Part shown: positions 1 through 6,757 of the stretch, in pieces
Layout of the letters: each line of letters begins with the position of its first letter
How positions within the stretch are numbered: the stretch's first letter is position 1
Assembly (NCBI GenBank): GCA_007120915.1
Contig: SKMT01000278.1
Span: 1 to 17,725 of the forward strand
DNA length: 17,725 nt
From: Myxococcales bacterium
GTDB taxonomy: Bacteria > Myxococcota_A > Bradymonadia > Bradymonadales > Bradymonadaceae
Direction: 5' to 3'
Program-made: the position numbers and the translations under genes
The notes under the pieces: generated by a model
What the model was told of the DNA's origin: nothing
What the model saw: the letters and a program-made list of their open reading frames with translations, nothing else
Databases searched by the model: none

Positions 1-61
1 GTCGATCTCGGGCTCGGGCGAATTGCGACCTCGAGTGAGTCCATATCCGCCCGGCGGGCAT

Positions 62-79
62 CTTTCCCCTGGGGGAAAG
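62..79. other. Perfect inverted repeat CTTTCCCC-TG-GGGGAAAG
   Basis: Eight-base arms are separated by two bases. As RNA it would fold as a 7-bp stem with a CTGG loop. It sits between a possible divergent gene (minus-strand ATG at 44) and the hexamer array. It could be an operator, or the terminator of an upstream plus-strand gene whose last frame would stop at 80-82. There is no T-run after it, so the terminator reading is weak. Confidence 0.35.
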
Positions 80-114
80 TGACCGACCGTCGGGAGGTCG
101 TTGGGGGGATGCAC

Positions 115-270
115 CGAGATCGACACCGAAATCGAGACCGACAACGAGACCGACAACGAGACCGACAACGAGACCGACACCGAACCCGAACCCGAGATCG
201 AACCCGAGCCCGAGACCGACACCGAGACCGACACCGAGACCGAGACCGAGACCGAGAACGACACCGACCC
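115..270. repeat. 26-unit hexanucleotide array, consensus CGAGAC/CGACAC
   Basis: Every six bases from 115 to 270 begin with CGA, giving 26 consecutive units such as CGAGAC, CGACAA, CGACAC, CGAACC and CGAGCC with no break in phase. Within it, the 12-mer CGAGACCGACAA occurs three times in a row (133-168). Read as protein it would give E-T/D-T/E-P or R-D/R-H dipeptide runs, but no frame has a credible start with a ribosome-binding site and globular flanks. It is best treated as an intergenic microsatellite upstream of nadA. Confidence 0.85.
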
Positions 271-386
271 CGGCTCTCCCCTGCCTGCCATGATCCGCGT
301 CATATGCTTCCGCCGTCTCTCTCCTACCCTGTACCCCGTGTGATTTCCCGCCTCTGTTTCAATGTTTCTGAAGCCCCTGACCACCG

Positions 387-1361
387 ATGGAACCAGCCGA
401 AGCCGACGCAATATTTGAGCGAGTCTCCCACCTGGTGACCGAACCGGAGTGGGAGTTGGCCCGACCGATCATCGAAGAGATCCGCCAGTTGAAGCGCGAA
501 CGAGGCGCCACAATTCTGGCCCACAACTACCAGCACCCGCTGATCTTTCACGGTGTGGCCGATTTGCACGGCTCGTCACTGGGGCTGGCCCGGCAGGCCG
601 CGGACTCCGACGCCGATGTTATTGTGATGTGCGGGGTGCACTTCATGGCGGAGACGGCAAAGCTGATCAATCCCGACGCCACGGTGCTTCTTCCGGACTT
701 CGACGCCGGCTGTTCGCTCGCCGATTCCATCACCGCCGAAGACGTCCAGCGGCTTCGCGACGAACACCCCGGGGTGCCCATCGTCACCTACGTGAACACC
801 TCGGCGGGGGTGAAGGCCGCCTCCGATGTCTGCTGTACCTCCTCGAACGCCCTCCAGATCGTGGAAGCGCTTAACACAGACCGGGTGTTGATGATCCCCG
901 ACCAACATCTGGCGGACTACGTCGACGCCCGCACCGGCGCGGAAGTGTTGACCTGGCAGGGCGACTGCGTGGTCCACCAGGAGTTTCGCACCTCCGATAT
1001 CGAGGCGTTGCGCGCGGACTACCCGGACATCCAGGTAATCGCTCATCCGGAGTGCACCAGGGAGGTCCAGGAGAGCGCCGATGCCATCGGATCGACCTCT
1101 CAGCTTATCGACTGGGTCGACACCCACCGCCCCGAGCGGGTGGCCATGATCACGGAGTGCACCATGAGCGACAACGTCGCCTCCCGGTTCCCCGAGGTTG
1201 AATTCACCCAGCCCTGCTCGCTGTGCCCCTACATGCGCAAAATCACCCTGGAGAAAATCCGCGACTGCCTGCGCGAGATGGACGGCAAGGTCGACATCGA
1301 CCCCAGCGTCGCCGCCGGCGCCCGAAACTCCGTCGAGAAAATGCTCGAACTCTCCCCCTAG
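387..1361 (+). CDS. nadA: Quinolinate synthase NadA
   Basis: Condenses iminoaspartate (from NadB) with dihydroxyacetone phosphate to make quinolinate, the committed step of de novo NAD synthesis, in the cytoplasm. The 324-residue product has the family signatures AHNYQ (45-49), GVHFMAETAK (83-92), YVNTSAGVKA (135-144), HPE (220-222) and GSTSQLI (235-241). The three cysteines expected to hold the oxygen-sensitive [4Fe-4S] cluster are C109 (AGCSLAD), C194 (QGDCVVH) and C280 (CSLCPY). Their spacing of about 85 residues matches the three-cysteine pattern of characterised NadA proteins. The ATG at 387 gives a normal-length N terminus, although no clear Shine-Dalgarno sequence precedes it. nadB follows after 130 bp. 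No nadC is visible, so quinolinate phosphoribosyltransferase must lie elsewhere. Confidence 0.97.
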   Translation: MEPAEADAIFERVSHLVTEPEWELARPIIEEIRQLKRERGATILAHNYQHPLIFHGVADLHGSSLGLARQAADSDADVIVMCGVHFMAETAKLINPDATVLLPDFDAGCSLADSITAEDVQRLRDEHPGVPIVTYVNTSAGVKAASDVCCTSSNALQIVEALNTDRVLMIPDQHLADYVDARTGAEVLTWQGDCVVHQEFRTSDIEALRADYPDIQVIAHPECTREVQESADAIGSTSQLIDWVDTHRPERVAMITECTMSDNVASRFPEVEFTQPCSLCPYMRKITLEKIRDCLREMDGKVDIDPSVAAGARNSVEKMLELSP

Positions 1362-1405
1362 CGATCACTGTAAACCCCGGACTCCCGCATCGACCACCCC
1401 GGTCC

Positions 1406-1432
1406 CCCCGGGCGACCATCGGGAACCCGGGG
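1406..1432 (+). terminator. GC-rich hairpin in the nadA-nadB gap (possible terminator or attenuator)
   Basis: CCCCGGG (1406-1412) pairs perfectly with CCCGGGG (1426-1432) across a 13-nt loop, 45 bp after the nadA stop. There is no U-run behind it, so factor-independent termination is doubtful. It may limit read-through into nadB or simply be a processing hairpin. Confidence 0.3.
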
Positions 1433-1446
1433 CAACCCCTTCCGGC

Positions 1447-1481
1447 AACCTCCAACCAACAACCAATAACCACTAACCAAC
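1447..1481. repeat. 7-bp-period repeat AACCAAY (five units)
   Basis: Five heptads in phase: AACCTCC, AACCAAC, AACCAAT, AACCACT, AACCAAC. The tract ends 10 bp before the nadB ATG, in the place of a normal ribosome-binding site. The same heptad type recurs at 6712-6739, also intergenic. It is AC-rich and G-free, in contrast to the GC-rich surroundings. Confidence 0.8.
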
Positions 1482-1491
1482 AACGGACCGC

Positions 1492-3048
1492 ATGAAATAT
1501 ACCGATACCATCATCATCGGAGCCGGCCTCGCCGGGCTGACCACGGCTCTGCAACTGCGCAATCGCAGCGTGGCCATCGTTCGCCCCGGCGACGGCTGCA
1601 GCGTTCTGGCCAGAGGCGGCATCGCCGCGGCCATCGGCGACGATGACAGCCCCCGGCATCACGTCGCCGACACCCTGGTCGCCGCCGCCGGCATCGCCGA
1701 TCCCGACGCAGTGCAGATTCTCGCCGATGAGGGTGTCCAGCGCATCGCCGAGTTGTGTGAGATGGCGGTGGGCTTCGACCGTGATGACGACGGAGTGCTT
1801 AAACTGGGCCGGGAGGCGCTGCACAGCCGCGACCGCATCGTGCATGCCGCCGGCGACGAGACAGGCCGCCATGTCACCGAGGCGGTACGCACCCGGGTCG
1901 AATCGATGCCGAACGTCACGTTCGTCGACGGGCGAGCTGTCGAACTGCTCACCGACGACAGTCGGGTCTGCGGGGTGGTAGTCATCGACAACGATGGCAC
2001 CGCCGAAGCCCTCGCCGCACCGGCGACGGTGCTCGCCACCGGCGGGGTTGGCGCTCTGTACGCCCACACCACCAATCCGCCCTCCGCGCGTGGGGAAGGG
2101 ATCGCGATGGCCGCCCGCGCCGGTGCCCGGCTCGCCGATCTGGAGTTTGTGCAGTTCCACCCCACGGCGTTGAACGCCGGCACCGGGCGGCTCCCCTTGC
2201 TCAGCGAGGCGATTCGCGGCCAGGGAGCAACCATCATCGACGAGGATGGCCAATCGATCATGGCCGATCATCCCGACGGCGATCTGGCCGGGCGCGACGT
2301 GATCGCACGTCGGCTGTGGCGGCGGATCACCGACGAGGTCGCCGTGTTTGTTGACGCCACCGATGTCGACGACTTCCACGAGCAGTTTCCCGCCGCCGAC
2401 CAGGCCTGCCGACGCATCGGCATCGATCCCACAGCCGATCCCATTCCAGTGACCCCGGCGGCGCACTACCACATGGGCGGGGTGGCCACCGACGATACGG
2501 GTCGAACCAGCGTCGAAGGACTCTGGGCGGTCGGAGAGGTCGCTTCGACCGGCGTTCACGGTGCGAACCGTCTGGCGAGCAATTCCCTTCTGGAAGCGCT
2601 GGTCTTCGGCACCCGCGCCGGCCGCCACATCGCCCACAGCCGTCGGCGCCCCCACCAGCTTTCGCTTCGCCGCGTCGACGCGATGGTCAACTACTGGCAG
2701 CAGGGAGTCTCCGACGCCCCGCCCGGCGATCCGCTCAAACAGCTTCCGATGGTGATGTGGAACCACGTCGGTATTGAGCGGTCCGGCCACTCGCTTCGAG
2801 CCGCTCGCACCAGGCTGAATCGCTACTTCGAGCTGCTCGATCGGTTCGATCCTCGGCGCCTTGCGCTGGAGGCCGCCCGCCACGTCACCGACGCCGCCCT
2901 GGCCCGGCGCGAAAGCCGCGGTGCTCACTTTCGCACCGACTTCCCGAAGGCCGACCAACGACAGGCGTCTCGAACCATCGTCGATGAACGAGGCATCCGC
3001 CTCATCGCTACTGACCAATACCACGTACTGGAGGAGCATCGTCGATGA
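1492..3048 (+). CDS. nadB: L-aspartate oxidase NadB
   Basis: FAD enzyme of the succinate dehydrogenase/fumarate reductase flavoprotein family. It oxidises L-aspartate to iminoaspartate for NadA. The 518 residues show the Rossmann motif GAGLAG (10-15), the RGGIAAAIG segment (41-49), QFHPTAL (221-227), RGQGATI (242-248), HYHMGGV (325-331) and GANRLASNSLLEALVFG (357-373), followed by the usual C-terminal helical domain. Positions matching the E. coli substrate and catalytic residues are kept: E108, H223, R268, H325 and R360. The usual REGGHS stretch reads REALHS here, a small departure that keeps E, H and S. The start ATG lies just after an AC-rich heptad repeat, with no obvious Shine-Dalgarno. 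The stop overlaps the next start (ATGA), so it is probably translated together with the downstream oxidase. Confidence 0.97.
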   Translation: MKYTDTIIIGAGLAGLTTALQLRNRSVAIVRPGDGCSVLARGGIAAAIGDDDSPRHHVADTLVAAAGIADPDAVQILADEGVQRIAELCEMAVGFDRDDDGVLKLGREALHSRDRIVHAAGDETGRHVTEAVRTRVESMPNVTFVDGRAVELLTDDSRVCGVVVIDNDGTAEALAAPATVLATGGVGALYAHTTNPPSARGEGIAMAARAGARLADLEFVQFHPTALNAGTGRLPLLSEAIRGQGATIIDEDGQSIMADHPDGDLAGRDVIARRLWRRITDEVAVFVDATDVDDFHEQFPAADQACRRIGIDPTADPIPVTPAAHYHMGGVATDDTGRTSVEGLWAVGEVASTGVHGANRLASNSLLEALVFGTRAGRHIAHSRRRPHQLSLRRVDAMVNYWQQGVSDAPPGDPLKQLPMVMWNHVGIERSGHSLRAARTRLNRYFELLDRFDPRRLALEAARHVTDAALARRESRGAHFRTDFPKADQRQASRTIVDERGIRLIATDQYHVLEEHRR

Positions 3049-4178
3049 GTGAAGTACATCTGACGGACCACACCATCGTCGTCGGCGCCGGCATCATCGG
3101 GCTGACCATCGCCTGGGAACTGGCTCGCAATGGCCACTCCGTGTTGGTGCTCGAGCGCGACCGCCCCGGCAGTGGCGCCACCCGCACCGCCGGGGGCATG
3201 CTGGGGGTGACTGCCGAGGTCAAATACGGCGAACAGGATCTGTTGGCGTTTGAGAAAGCCAGCCTGCGCCGGTTCCCCCGCTACGTCGATGAGCTTCACG
3301 CCGACGGCGGCATCGACCCCGGGTTGTGCGAAAAACCAACCCTGGTGGTCGCCCGCGACCGCGATGACACTGAAGCGCTGGAGCGTCTGGTCCGCTACCA
3401 GCAAAGCGTCGGGCTGGAACCGCGCTGGCTGACGGCCGACGAAGTGCACCAGCGTGCTCCTCACCTTCGCAACATCGAGGGCGGCGTCGAATGCCCCTCT
3501 GACTACTTCGTTGACACCGACCGGCTGACCGACGCGCTGGTGGCGGCCTGCCAGAGCTGGGATGTCGAACTGCTCGAAGGCTGCTCGGTGCGCTCAATAC
3601 TGCGCAAAAACGGCGCCGCCCAGGGCGTCGAGTTGAGCGACGGGCGCAAATTTTTCGCCCACCGTACCGTCGTCTGCGCCGGCGCCTGGAGTCTGCGCAT
3701 CGAGGGCATCCCCGAATTCTCCCGCCCCGTTCTGCGCCCCATCCGCGGCCAGACGGTCATCGTCGACGCCTCTCACACCCCGCTGATCGACCGGGTGGTT
3801 CGAAGCCCCGATGTCTATCTGGTACCCCGCGACGACGGCCGAATCATCATCGGCTCCACCATGGAGGAGAAGGGCTTCGACCCCGATGTCACCGCCGGTG
3901 CAGTGCGCACCCTGCTCGATGAGGCATGGCAGATCCTGCCCGGCATCGACGAGATGTCGGTGCGTGCGCTCTCCAGCGGCTTCCGGCCCGTCAGTCTCGA
4001 CGGCCGGCCCATCATCGGCACATCCCGGCTTGACGGACTCTACATCGCCGGCGGACACGGCCGCCACGGCATTCTTCTTGCACCGATCACAGGCCAGGTG
4101 TTCGCCCGGCTGTTCAGGCATCCCCAACTGACCAGGCGAAACTATCGAGCCTTCCGACCGGATCGTTTTCTCCCGTGA
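3045..4178 (+). CDS. thiO: Glycine oxidase-like FAD amine oxidase (ThiO family)
   Basis: A 377-residue D-amino-acid-oxidase-fold flavoprotein, close in length to Bacillus ThiO. ThiO oxidises glycine to the imine used for the thiazole ring of thiamine. Visible are the FAD motif GAGIIG (14-19), GATRTAGGMLG (44-54), RGQTVIVD (234-241), the YLVPR and IIGST strands (258-272), GFRP (312-315) and GGHGRHGILLAP (336-347). R314 and R340 correspond to the arginines that bind the substrate carboxylate and line the active site in ThiO. The start overlaps the nadB stop (ATGA), with GGAGGAG at 3030-3036 as ribosome-binding site. No other thiamine gene is nearby, so a role beside NadB on another small amino acid cannot be excluded. 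The family call is firm, the substrate less so. Confidence 0.85.
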   Translation: MSEVHLTDHTIVVGAGIIGLTIAWELARNGHSVLVLERDRPGSGATRTAGGMLGVTAEVKYGEQDLLAFEKASLRRFPRYVDELHADGGIDPGLCEKPTLVVARDRDDTEALERLVRYQQSVGLEPRWLTADEVHQRAPHLRNIEGGVECPSDYFVDTDRLTDALVAACQSWDVELLEGCSVRSILRKNGAAQGVELSDGRKFFAHRTVVCAGAWSLRIEGIPEFSRPVLRPIRGQTVIVDASHTPLIDRVVRSPDVYLVPRDDGRIIIGSTMEEKGFDPDVTAGAVRTLLDEAWQILPGIDEMSVRALSSGFRPVSLDGRPIIGTSRLDGLYIAGGHGRHGILLAPITGQVFARLFRHPQLTRRNYRAFRPDRFLP

Positions 4179-4185
4179 GTGTTCC

Positions 4186-4362
4186 ATGATCACCATCGCC
4201 CATCTGCTGTACATCCCCCTCACGCTGGCCATCGGCATCTACATCGGCCACCGACTCGGCAGAGAAGCCGAACGCAAGGACCGCCAGAAGCAAAAAGAAC
4301 TGCGCGAGATCCGCAACAAGCGCACTCAGTCGACCAAACGACCGGCCGCCGAATCAGACTGA
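4186..4362 (+). CDS. Small single-pass membrane protein, 58 residues
   Basis: The open frame begins ATG 7 bp after the thiO stop and ends TGA at 4360-4362. The product starts MITIAHLLYIPLTLAIGIYI. Residues 2-22 form one hydrophobic segment, closed by GHRLG, followed by a strongly charged and mostly basic helix (about 25-45, rich in K, R, E and Q) and a polar tail ending PAAESD. Such small proteins usually sit in the inner membrane with the charged helix in the cytoplasm, by the positive-inside rule. The tight spacing puts it in the nadB-thiO transcription unit. The ribosome-binding site is weak (GTGAG). It is not recognised as a named family. Supporting evidence is the clean membrane/charged-helix layout, the operonic position and the absence of a better frame in this gap. 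Confidence 0.7.
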   Translation: MITIAHLLYIPLTLAIGIYIGHRLGREAERKDRQKQKELREIRNKRTQSTKRPAAESD

Positions 4363-4389
4363 CCCACTCCCAGTCAGCCCTGACGCTTG

Positions 4390-5535
4390 TCAGTCCGTGT
4401 GGTAGCAGTCCCCGGTCCAGCCTCCTGCGTCTTCGCACCATCCCTCGTGGCCAGTACCGATCCCGGCGCAGGCTGCCAATGCGGAGATGCATGTACCGCC
4501 GTGGCAGACATGAGAGGTTTTTTCCTCTCCATCCTCACATACACACATCACATTCGGACTATCTGCATCAGAGGGCTTGCAGTCCTGCGGTTCCTCACAC
4601 GATCTGCCTGCCGGATCGATGGCATCGCAGCGATCGGTGATGTCGAAGGCCACTGCAAAATACACCGCTCCGCCCAGTTTCGTCGATTCACCGGCGATGG
4701 TCTGACCGTCCAGTTCTGCTGCTGTCACCAGCCCTACATCACCCTCTCCCCCAAACGTTCGCAGTTCCACCCGTCGATCTCCCGGCGCCTCGGACAGGTC
4801 GAGCGCAATCTCCGCGGGTTTGTCCAGTTTATCGAACGCACCTCTGGGTGTGCCACGCACGGCATACTCCTCAGATGCGCGGTACGGTTCGTCCATGCCT
4901 CCCTCGACCTCCTCGGCAGTAGCAATCGTTACCTCCAGTTCATCGCGAACTGCCCCATCCGGAATTGTGTACGCCTCGGGCGGGAAGGTGATCCGGAGGT
5001 TGCCGTCTTCACTCTCGGCGACACCACCCTCATCTCTGGGAATAACTGTGCTCTTTTCGGGCATCTCCGGCTCTTCCTGCGGAATGTCGAACCCTCCGTA
5101 GGCGGAAAACCCCAACAGATCTGCTGTGAGCGTGCCTGAAATGTTCGCCGATGGCAGCGCCTGCGGCGTCTCCCCGTCAAACCGGGCCAACGCCAGGTTC
5201 GCACCTTCGTCAGGCGTTCCCGTCACATCGATCTCGACGGTCACCGACTCATTGAGCGACGTATCGATGTCAAATCCATACAACCCCGTATGCAGGTCGT
5301 CGCGATCCGGATCAGGGAGGGTCTGAATTGTCACCTCATGGTCCCCTTCGAGCGCTCCTTCCGGAAAATCGAGTCTCGCATGGCCATCTTCACTCTCAGC
5401 GACCCCCCCTTGCTCACCGATCGTGGTCTTCGTCTCCGCCTGAACCTCCGACTCATCATCGGAATCGCAGGCAACGGCGAACATCACGCAGCCCCCGGCT
5501 ACCAACAACATCACACTGACTTCCCGACACTTCAT
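4390..5535 (-). CDS. Secreted (probable lipo-) protein with two ZU5-like repeats and a Cys-rich tail
   Basis: The 381-residue product begins MKCREVSVMLLVAGGCVMFA. A short basic start and a hydrophobic core lead to C23 before the acidic linker DSDDESE. The site AVAC only loosely fits a lipobox, and C16 (AGGC) is an alternative. Two related modules follow, each opening with the same nine residues GGVAESEDG (43-51 and 170-178) and a pattern of the form ...F-P-x-[GE]-A. This is typical of ZU5-like beta-sandwiches in bacterial surface proteins. The C-terminal 80 residues hold ten cysteines (303 to 377), probably disulphide-bonded. The start at 5535 was chosen over the longer frame from 5721 because it has GGAGA upstream and gives a clean signal sequence. 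It is a lone gene, convergent with the small membrane protein. The function is unknown; a cell-surface role is inferred. Confidence 0.8.
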   Translation of the reverse strand: MKCREVSVMLLVAGGCVMFAVACDSDDESEVQAETKTTIGEQGGVAESEDGHARLDFPEGALEGDHEVTIQTLPDPDRDDLHTGLYGFDIDTSLNESVTVEIDVTGTPDEGANLALARFDGETPQALPSANISGTLTADLLGFSAYGGFDIPQEEPEMPEKSTVIPRDEGGVAESEDGNLRITFPPEAYTIPDGAVRDELEVTIATAEEVEGGMDEPYRASEEYAVRGTPRGAFDKLDKPAEIALDLSEAPGDRRVELRTFGGEGDVGLVTAAELDGQTIAGESTKLGGAVYFAVAFDITDRCDAIDPAGRSCEEPQDCKPSDADSPNVMCVCEDGEEKTSHVCHGGTCISALAACAGIGTGHEGWCEDAGGWTGDCYHTD

Positions 5536-5588
5536 ATTCGTTCTCCATTCAACAGAATTCGTGAACCACAGACATACCATACGGCGGA

Positions 5589-5624
5589 ATCGCCACAGCC
5601 ATCTTCGGCTGTCACCTCGGCGAT
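5589..5624 (-). promoter_or_regulatory. Nested hairpin in the 5' leader of the ZU5-like protein gene
   Basis: An inner stem ACAGCC/GGCTGT (5595-5600 with 5607-5612, loop of six) sits inside an outer stem ATCGCC/GGCGAT (5589-5594 with 5619-5624), with a six-base bulge on one side. It lies 54 bp before the start codon at 5535, within the likely untranslated leader. An alternative small stem GGCG-GAAT-CGCC (5583-5594) competes with the outer stem. It matches no riboswitch class known to me. Confidence 0.4.
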
Positions 5625-5659
5625 CCCGAGACCTCTCAATCTTCCTGGAAGCAAGGTCC

Positions 5660-5689
5660 ACTATATCCGGCCCCGAACTGCCGTCGCAA
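5660..5689 (-). promoter_or_regulatory. Candidate sigma-70-type promoter for the ZU5-like protein gene
   Basis: Read on the minus strand, TTGCGA (5689-5684) is followed after 18 bp by TATAGT (5665-5660). This would start transcription near 5653 and give a leader of about 118 nt that contains the nested hairpin. It is a consensus match only. Confidence 0.3.
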
Positions 5690-5834
5690 CTAGTTCCGCG
5701 CCCCGTCGCATCCCCGGCCACTGGCGGCTCGCCGGCTCAGCGCCCGCGGCGCGATCTTCGGCCCCCGGCGGCCTCCCGGCCCACATCTTGCATGTAAACT
5801 GTCCCGACGATTGTTCTCGCTGACGGAGAGTATC

Positions 5835-6539
5835 ATGCAAAAACTACAGGCCCTCGCCGAGCTGACCCCCTTTTATGAAATCCCCGAAGATGTGCTGGAG
5901 CCGCTTGGCACCTATTTCATCCCCAAGCGCTACGAGCGGGGTGAACGGCTGTGGCGCGAAGGTACAAAGGCGTCGAACTTCACCTTTATCGTCGAAGGCC
6001 GCGTCAAAGTAGTCAAATTCAGAAACGACGGCGGCGAAACCATACTCGGCGTGTTCGGCGACGACGAAGTAGTCGGCCAGCTCGCCGTCTACCGCCAGAT
6101 CCCCTACCCCGCCTCCGCGGTGGCCCTCGAAGACACGGTGACCCTGGAGATTCATCGCTCTCACTTCTTCGCCACCCTCCAGAACAATCAGCAGCTTCTC
6201 GAATCGATGCTCGAGAACATGATGCGCCGCAACCACGAGCTGGTAAATCGGCTCCACGAACTGTCGGTGTCCAACGCCGAACAACGCCTGGCGATGCTCT
6301 TCTTAAAGTTCGCCGAATCCGTCGGAAAACGCGTCAAATCCGACGACGGGCAGATGGTCATCCACGTCGACCTGCCCCTTACCCGCTCCGACATCGCCGA
6401 CCTGATCAACGTCCGGGTGGAGACAGCGATCCGCTTTATGAGCCGCTGGAACAAAGAGGGCCCGGTGCGCACCGATGACCGCGGGTTTACCATCACCGAC
6501 TTCGACGAACTCGAACAGATCGCGATGGCGATTGATTGA
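5835..6539 (+). CDS. Crp/Fnr-family transcription regulator
   Basis: The 234-residue protein has a cyclic-nucleotide-binding-type beta-roll (about 10-115), a dimer helix (about 120-150) and a winged helix-turn-helix (about 178-225). The recognition helix VRVETAIRF (193-201) keeps E196 and R200, as in the E-x3-R core that reads TTGAT-type half sites in Fnr. The protein has no cysteine, so it cannot carry an Fnr iron-sulphur cluster. In the phosphate-binding cassette the usual GE...RSA reads GQLAVYRQIPYPASA (81-95), losing the Glu and Arg that bind cAMP in Crp. The ligand is therefore unknown; haem, a small molecule or no ligand are possible. The ATG at 5835 has GGAGAG 4-10 bp upstream and is preferred over a TTG at 5811. 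It is convergent with hemN. Confidence 0.9.
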   Translation: MQKLQALAELTPFYEIPEDVLEPLGTYFIPKRYERGERLWREGTKASNFTFIVEGRVKVVKFRNDGGETILGVFGDDEVVGQLAVYRQIPYPASAVALEDTVTLEIHRSHFFATLQNNQQLLESMLENMMRRNHELVNRLHELSVSNAEQRLAMLFLKFAESVGKRVKSDDGQMVIHVDLPLTRSDIADLINVRVETAIRFMSRWNKEGPVRTDDRGFTITDFDELEQIAMAID

Positions 6540-6541
6540 TC

Positions 6542-6648
6542 GGTCACGATAGCGTCCCTGCTATCGGCAGTAGCCTTTTGGTCACGATAGCGTCCCTGCT
6601 ATCGGCAGTAGCCTTTTGGTCACGATAGCGTCCCTGCTATCGGCAGTA
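6542..6648. repeat. 38-bp tandem repeat, 2.8 identical copies, each with a hairpin
   Basis: Copies lie at 6542-6579, 6580-6617 and 6618-6648 (truncated after 31 bp), with no mismatch among them. Each contains CGATAGC-GTCCCT-GCTATCG, a perfect 7-bp stem with a six-base loop (first copy 6547-6566). A GGC-AGTA-GCC mini-stem and TTTT follow. The array begins 3 bp after the regulator stop codon. It may act as a plus-strand terminator or stabilising 3' end, but the T-run is 10 bases beyond the main stem. Confidence 0.9.
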
Positions 6649-6711
6649 TCTCAGCGACTTTCACCCTCAGCGGTTCCCCGATCCTCGTCTACCCGCCTAC
6701 GGTCACCGACC

Positions 6712-6739
6712 AACCAATAACCAATAACCAGCAACCACG
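6712..6739. repeat. 7-bp-period repeat AACCAAT (four units)
   Basis: Four in-phase heptads: AACCAAT, AACCAAT, AACCAGC, AACCACG. They lie just beyond the hemN 3' end. They are the same repeat class as 1447-1481 and are again confined to an intergenic gap. Confidence 0.75.
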
Positions 6740-6742
6740 ACC

Positions 6743-6757
6743 GGCGCCGAAGGCGCC
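6743..6757 (-). terminator. Hairpin abutting the hemN stop codon
   Basis: GGCGCC-GAA-GGCGCC forms a perfect 6-bp stem directly adjoining the hemN stop codon (6758-6760). In the hemN direction the sequence after it is GT-rich and lacks a T-run, so termination, if any, would be atypical or Rho-assisted. Confidence 0.35.

Larger units (their letters stand above)
1..386. other. Intergenic/leader region upstream of nadA
   Basis: No convincing gene is seen here. Frame 1 stays open from base 1 to 438, but most of it is a low-complexity hexanucleotide array (115-270), so the open frame is expected by composition. On the minus strand an ATG at 44 opens a 14-codon frame running off the left edge, beginning MDSLEVAIRP. 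It could be the start of a divergent gene, but the fragment is too short to call. A perfect inverted repeat lies at 62-79. The stretch 271-386 shows no confident promoter or ribosome-binding site for nadA. Confidence 0.5.

Noticed and set aside
79..438. 119-codon Arg-Asp/His-rich protein, or the 80-codon Glu-Thr protein in another frame, over the hexamer array
   Set aside because: Both frames are generated by the CGANNN repeat, begin with GTG or TTG, and lack a conserved or globular part.
1243..3039. 598-codon minus-strand open frame antisense to nadB
   Set aside because: It lies wholly opposite a firmly identified gene. Its translation has no recognisable motifs and it is explained by GC-rich codon bias.
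4378..4392. Bidirectional terminator between the small membrane protein and the minus-strand gene (TGAC-GCTT-GTCA)
   Set aside because: Only a 4-bp stem with no T-run; too weak to call.
4179..4640. 153-codon frame after thiO
   Set aside because: It overlaps the small membrane protein and the 3' part of the minus-strand gene, and the translation is His/Arg/Pro-rich without structure.
6542..6648. Short CRISPR-like array
   Set aside because: The units are contiguous identical repeats with no unique spacers, and there are no cas genes.
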